Source: Comamonas piscis
Lineage (GTDB): Bacteria > Pseudomonadota > Gammaproteobacteria > Burkholderiales > Burkholderiaceae_C
Length of the DNA stretch: 64,000 bases
Assembly: GCF_014109725.1 (NCBI RefSeq)
Contig: NZ_CP058554.1
Coordinates: 3,534,001 to 3,598,000 of the forward strand
Direction: 5' to 3'
Of the stretch, positions 61,304-64,000 are shown one piece after another. The position numbers and the translations under genes are program-made. Every line of letters begins with the position of its first letter. Within the stretch, counting starts at the first letter, position 1. The notes beneath the pieces were generated by a model. The model made no database searches. It had not been told where the DNA came from and saw only the letters and a program-made list of their open reading frames with translations.

Positions 61304-62095
61304 TTAGCCGAAACGACCGGTGATGTAGTCTTCGGTCTCTTTGCGCTGGGGCTTGAAGAACATCTGCTCGGTAGCACCGAATTCCATCAGGCTGCCCAGG
61401 TACATGTAGGCGGTGAAGTCGCTGCAACGTGCCGCTTGCTGCATGTTGTGGGTCACGATCACCACGGTGTAGTCGTCCTTCAGCTCGGCGATCAACTCTT
61501 CGATCTTGGCCGTGGAGATGGGGTCCAGCGCCGAGCAAGGCTCGTCAAGCAACAGCACTTCGGGCTTGATCGCGATGCCGCGGGCAATGCACAGACGTTG
61601 CTGCTGACCACCGGAGAGGCCCGAGCCGCTTTGGTTCAGCTTGTCCTTGACTTCGGTCCACAGCGCAGCCTTGCGCAGCGCCCATTCGACGCGCTCTTCC
61701 ATGTCGCTCTTGCCCAGGTCTTCGAACAGCTTCACACCAAAGGCGATGTTGTCGTAGATGGACATGGGGAACGGCGTGGGCTTTTGGAAGACCATGCCGA
61801 CCTTGGCACGGATCAGCGCCACGTCTTGCTTGCTGGTCAGCAGGTTTTCACCGTCCAGGCCGATATGACCTTCTGCGCGCTGCTCGGGATAGAGCTCAAA
61901 CATGCGGTTGAAGGTGCGCAGCAGGGTCGACTTGCCACAGCCCGATGGGCCGATGAAGGCCGTCACCTTGTTTTCCGGGATTTCCAGGTTGATGTTCTTG
62001 AGCGCGTGGAACTTGCCGTAGTAGAAGTTCAGGTCACGCACCGAGATCTTGGAGTTCAGTGCACTGGCGTTAGCCGCATTGGTTTTTGTCAACAT
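61304..62095 (-). CDS. pstB: Phosphate ABC transporter ATP-binding protein
   Basis: This ATPase powers phosphate import. The 263-residue product has Walker A GPSGCGKST at 49-57, signature LSGGQQQRLCIARG, Walker B EVLLLDEPCSALDP and the PstB-specific VTHNMQQAAR. ATG 62095 follows AGGTGA; an upstream in-frame start overlaps pstA and is rejected. Confidence 0.97.
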   Translation of the reverse strand: MLTKTNAANASALNSKISVRDLNFYYGKFHALKNINLEIPENKVTAFIGPSGCGKSTLLRTFNRMFELYPEQRAEGHIGLDGENLLTSKQDVALIRAKVGMVFQKPTPFPMSIYDNIAFGVKLFEDLGKSDMEERVEWALRKAALWTEVKDKLNQSGSGLSGGQQQRLCIARGIAIKPEVLLLDEPCSALDPISTAKIEELIAELKDDYTVVIVTHNMQQAARCSDFTAYMYLGSLMEFGATEQMFFKPQRKETEDYITGRFG

Positions 62096-62114
62096 AGAGT
62101 TCACCTGTGAATAC

Positions 62115-62996
62115 TTATTTTTGGCGCGCCAAGCTGCGCGCAAGAATGTTCAGACCCAGAACCGCCATCGTGATCAGGAAGACACCTGCCCAGGCCAGTT
62201 GTTGCCAGTTTTCATAAGGGCTCATCGCAAACTTGAAGATGGTGACCGGCAGGCTCGCCATCGGCTTGGACAAGTCGGTGTTCCAGAACTGGTTGTTCAG
62301 CGCGGTGAACAGCAGCGGAGCGGTTTCGCCAGCGATACGGGCCACAGCCAGCAACACACCGGTAATCACGCCAGCACGGGCAGCACGCAAGGTCACCATG
62401 CTGATGACTTTCCACTTGGGCGTACCCAGGGCGTAAGCGGCTTCACGCAGGCTCGATGGCACCAGGATCAGCATGTTCTCGGTGGTGCGGATCACCACTG
62501 GAATCACGATCAGCGCCAGGGCAATGACACCGGCATAACCGGAGAAACTCTTGAAGCGGATCACGATCATCGAGTAGACGAACAAACCGATCACGATCGA
62601 GGGAGCCGACAGCAGAATGTCGTTCACAAAGCGGGTCACCGAAGCGAGCCAGCCGGTCTTGTTGTACTCGGCCAGGTAGATACCGGCCATCACGCCGATG
62701 GGGGTGCCGACAAAGGTGGCCATGGTGACCATCACCATCGAGCCCCAGATGGCATTGGCGATACCACCAATTTCATTGGGCGCTGGGGTCATCTGGGTGA
62801 CCAGGGCCACGCTCAGACCGCCCACGCCCAGGCGCAGGGTTTCCCACAGAATCCACACCAGCCAGAAGACACCGAAGGCCATGGCGGAGAGGGACAGGGC
62901 AATCGCGACCTGGTTGACGCGGTTGCGTGCACGGTACTTGGCAGCGCGCTGGCTGGCCAGAGCGGATGCCTGGATCAAGCTTTCGCCGGTGGTCAT
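62115..62996 (-). CDS. pstA: Phosphate ABC transporter permease PstA
   Basis: This forms the channel with PstC. The 293-residue product has about six membrane helices and the permease segment REAAYALGTPKWKVISMVTLRAARAGVITG. Its ATG overlaps the pstC stop (ATGA at 62993-62996). Confidence 0.96.
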   Translation of the reverse strand: MTTGESLIQASALASQRAAKYRARNRVNQVAIALSLSAMAFGVFWLVWILWETLRLGVGGLSVALVTQMTPAPNEIGGIANAIWGSMVMVTMATFVGTPIGVMAGIYLAEYNKTGWLASVTRFVNDILLSAPSIVIGLFVYSMIVIRFKSFSGYAGVIALALIVIPVVIRTTENMLILVPSSLREAAYALGTPKWKVISMVTLRAARAGVITGVLLAVARIAGETAPLLFTALNNQFWNTDLSKPMASLPVTIFKFAMSPYENWQQLAWAGVFLITMAVLGLNILARSLARQK

Positions 62997-63964
62997 GAAC
63001 GGGCTCCTTCATTCTTTTGCAGGCGGCTCAGCATAAATTTGGAGCAGGCCAGGACGATGAACGTGATGAAAAACAGTGCCAGACCCAGGTAGATCAGCGA
63101 TGCCTGGTGCAGGCCTTCGCCGGCTTCAGCGAACTCGTTGGCCAGGGCCGAGGTAATGCTGTTGGCAGCTTCAAAGATCGACAGCGAGTTGAGCTGGTTC
63201 ATGTTACCGATCACGAAGGTGACGGCCATGGTCTCGCCCAGCGCACGGCCCAGGCCCAGCATCACACCACCGAACACACCAGTCTTGGTGTAAGGCAGCA
63301 CGACTTTCCACATCACTTCCCAGGTGGTCGAACCCAGGCCATAAGCGGATTCCTTGAGCAAGGCGGGGGTGACTTCAAACACATCACGCATCACCGATGC
63401 GATAAAGGGGATGACCATGATGGCCAGGATCACGCCGGCCGAGAAAATACCGATACCGACCGGAGGGCCGGAGAAGAAGGCTTCCATGTAAGGAACGCCT
63501 TGAAACAGGTTCTGCAGCGGCTGCTGCACATAGGTGGCCAACAAGGGACCAAAGACCATCAGACCCCACATACCGTAGACGATGGACGGCACCGCAGCGA
63601 GCAGTTCAACGGCGGTACCCAGCGGGCGCTTGAGCCAGACGGGCGAGAGTTCGGTCAGGAACAGCGCGATGCCAAAGCTGACTGGCACTGCAATCAACAT
63701 GGCGATGAACGAGGTGGCCAAGGTGCCATAGATCATCACCAGACCGCCATAACGGTTCTGGACAGGATCCCATTCGCTGTTGAAGAAGAATCCGATGCCG
63801 TATTCGCGGATGGCAGGCCAGGCGCCTACGATCAGCGAGACCATGATGGCCATCAGCAAGGCCAAGGTCAGCACCGCTGCGCCGCGTGCCAGAAGGGCAA
63901 AGATCCCGTCCGCGAAGGTATTGGAGAGCCAAGGCTTGCGCGATGGAGGTAGGCTGGATTGCAT
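62993..63964 (-). CDS. pstC: Phosphate ABC transporter permease PstC
   Basis: This is the other half of the phosphate channel. The 323-residue product has about six helices, ELLAAVPSIVYGMWGL and the loop KESAYGLGSTTWEVMWKVVLPYTKTGVFGGVMLGLGRALGE. It starts 36 bases before the window edge, so pstS is probably just outside. It overlaps pstA by four bases. Confidence 0.96.
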   Translation of the reverse strand: MQSSLPPSRKPWLSNTFADGIFALLARGAAVLTLALLMAIMVSLIVGAWPAIREYGIGFFFNSEWDPVQNRYGGLVMIYGTLATSFIAMLIAVPVSFGIALFLTELSPVWLKRPLGTAVELLAAVPSIVYGMWGLMVFGPLLATYVQQPLQNLFQGVPYMEAFFSGPPVGIGIFSAGVILAIMVIPFIASVMRDVFEVTPALLKESAYGLGSTTWEVMWKVVLPYTKTGVFGGVMLGLGRALGETMAVTFVIGNMNQLNSLSIFEAANSITSALANEFAEAGEGLHQASLIYLGLALFFITFIVLACSKFMLSRLQKNEGARS

Positions 63965-64000
63965 CTGTGCTTTGCCGGCCGCAACCGTTTTGTTTTGAAC

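Overview
The window looks like a chromosomal segment of a GC-rich betaproteobacterium of the Comamonadaceae (Comamonas/Delftia/Acidovorax-like). This is inferred from gene content and order: a gcvTHP operon under a tandem glycine riboswitch, trxA next to rho, ppsA divergent from ppsR, a TrpXYZ-type ABC transporter, TRAP transporter parts, and a pst-phoU-phoB-phoR block. Coding density is high. I see no rRNA, tRNA, CRISPR array, prophage or intact insertion sequence. It reads as core chromosome with small accessory patches.

Layout. 1-1405: end of a TRAP carboxylate transporter (small permease fragment, large permease). 1513-6510: glycine riboswitch, gcvT, gcvH, gcvP. 6581-9556: TauE/SafE permease and a membrane PAS-GGDEF diguanylate cyclase. 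9654-11610: divergent mltG and ygfZ, then a candidate small RNA (about 11729-11844). 11875-14886 (minus): thioesterase-GNAT fusion, alpha/beta hydrolase, and an exported hydratase-like protein. 15111-17752: DUF2007-type protein and acyl-CoA synthetase. 17865-20564 (minus): lone TRAP solute receptor and saccharopine-dehydrogenase-like protein. 20814-23940: small membrane protein and PQQ-dependent membrane dehydrogenase. 24163-27401: thioesterase, ETF-ubiquinone oxidoreductase, lipocalin. 27766-30543: three-gene ABC importer. 30612-35319: two successive divergent exporter/regulator pairs. 35495-40327: wrbA, ppsA/ppsR, exported hypothetical. 40373-46976 or 47060 (minus): heme-uptake operon (TonB receptor, hmuS, hmuT, hmuU, hmuV) behind a Fur-like promoter. 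47353-49998 (minus): periplasmic binding protein, glycine-zipper lipoprotein, dut, small membrane protein. 50250-52197: trxA and rho. 52251-54481: divergent AraC regulator and methyltransferase. 54482-54642: a palindromic miniature inverted-repeat element. 54848-58387: rpmE2, a GT-C-like membrane protein and a MATE transporter. 58384-63964 (minus): pstC, pstA, pstB, phoU, phoB, phoR, with pstS presumably just outside.

How the parts work together. Several units are self-contained and visibly regulated. The riboswitch senses glycine and controls its cleavage. PpsR regulates PpsA by phosphorylation. The heme genes form one operon whose promoter spacer is covered by a Fur-like site. The Pst/Pho genes couple phosphate import to PhoR-PhoB signalling, with a terminator-like hairpin between phoB and phoR. 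The most unusual items are: the 161-bp near-perfect snapback element inserted exactly at the methyltransferase stop codon, with a TTAG duplication; a structured rpmE2 leader with two mutually exclusive hairpins; the small RNA candidate after ygfZ; and an exported member of the normally cytoplasmic hydratase/FAH family.
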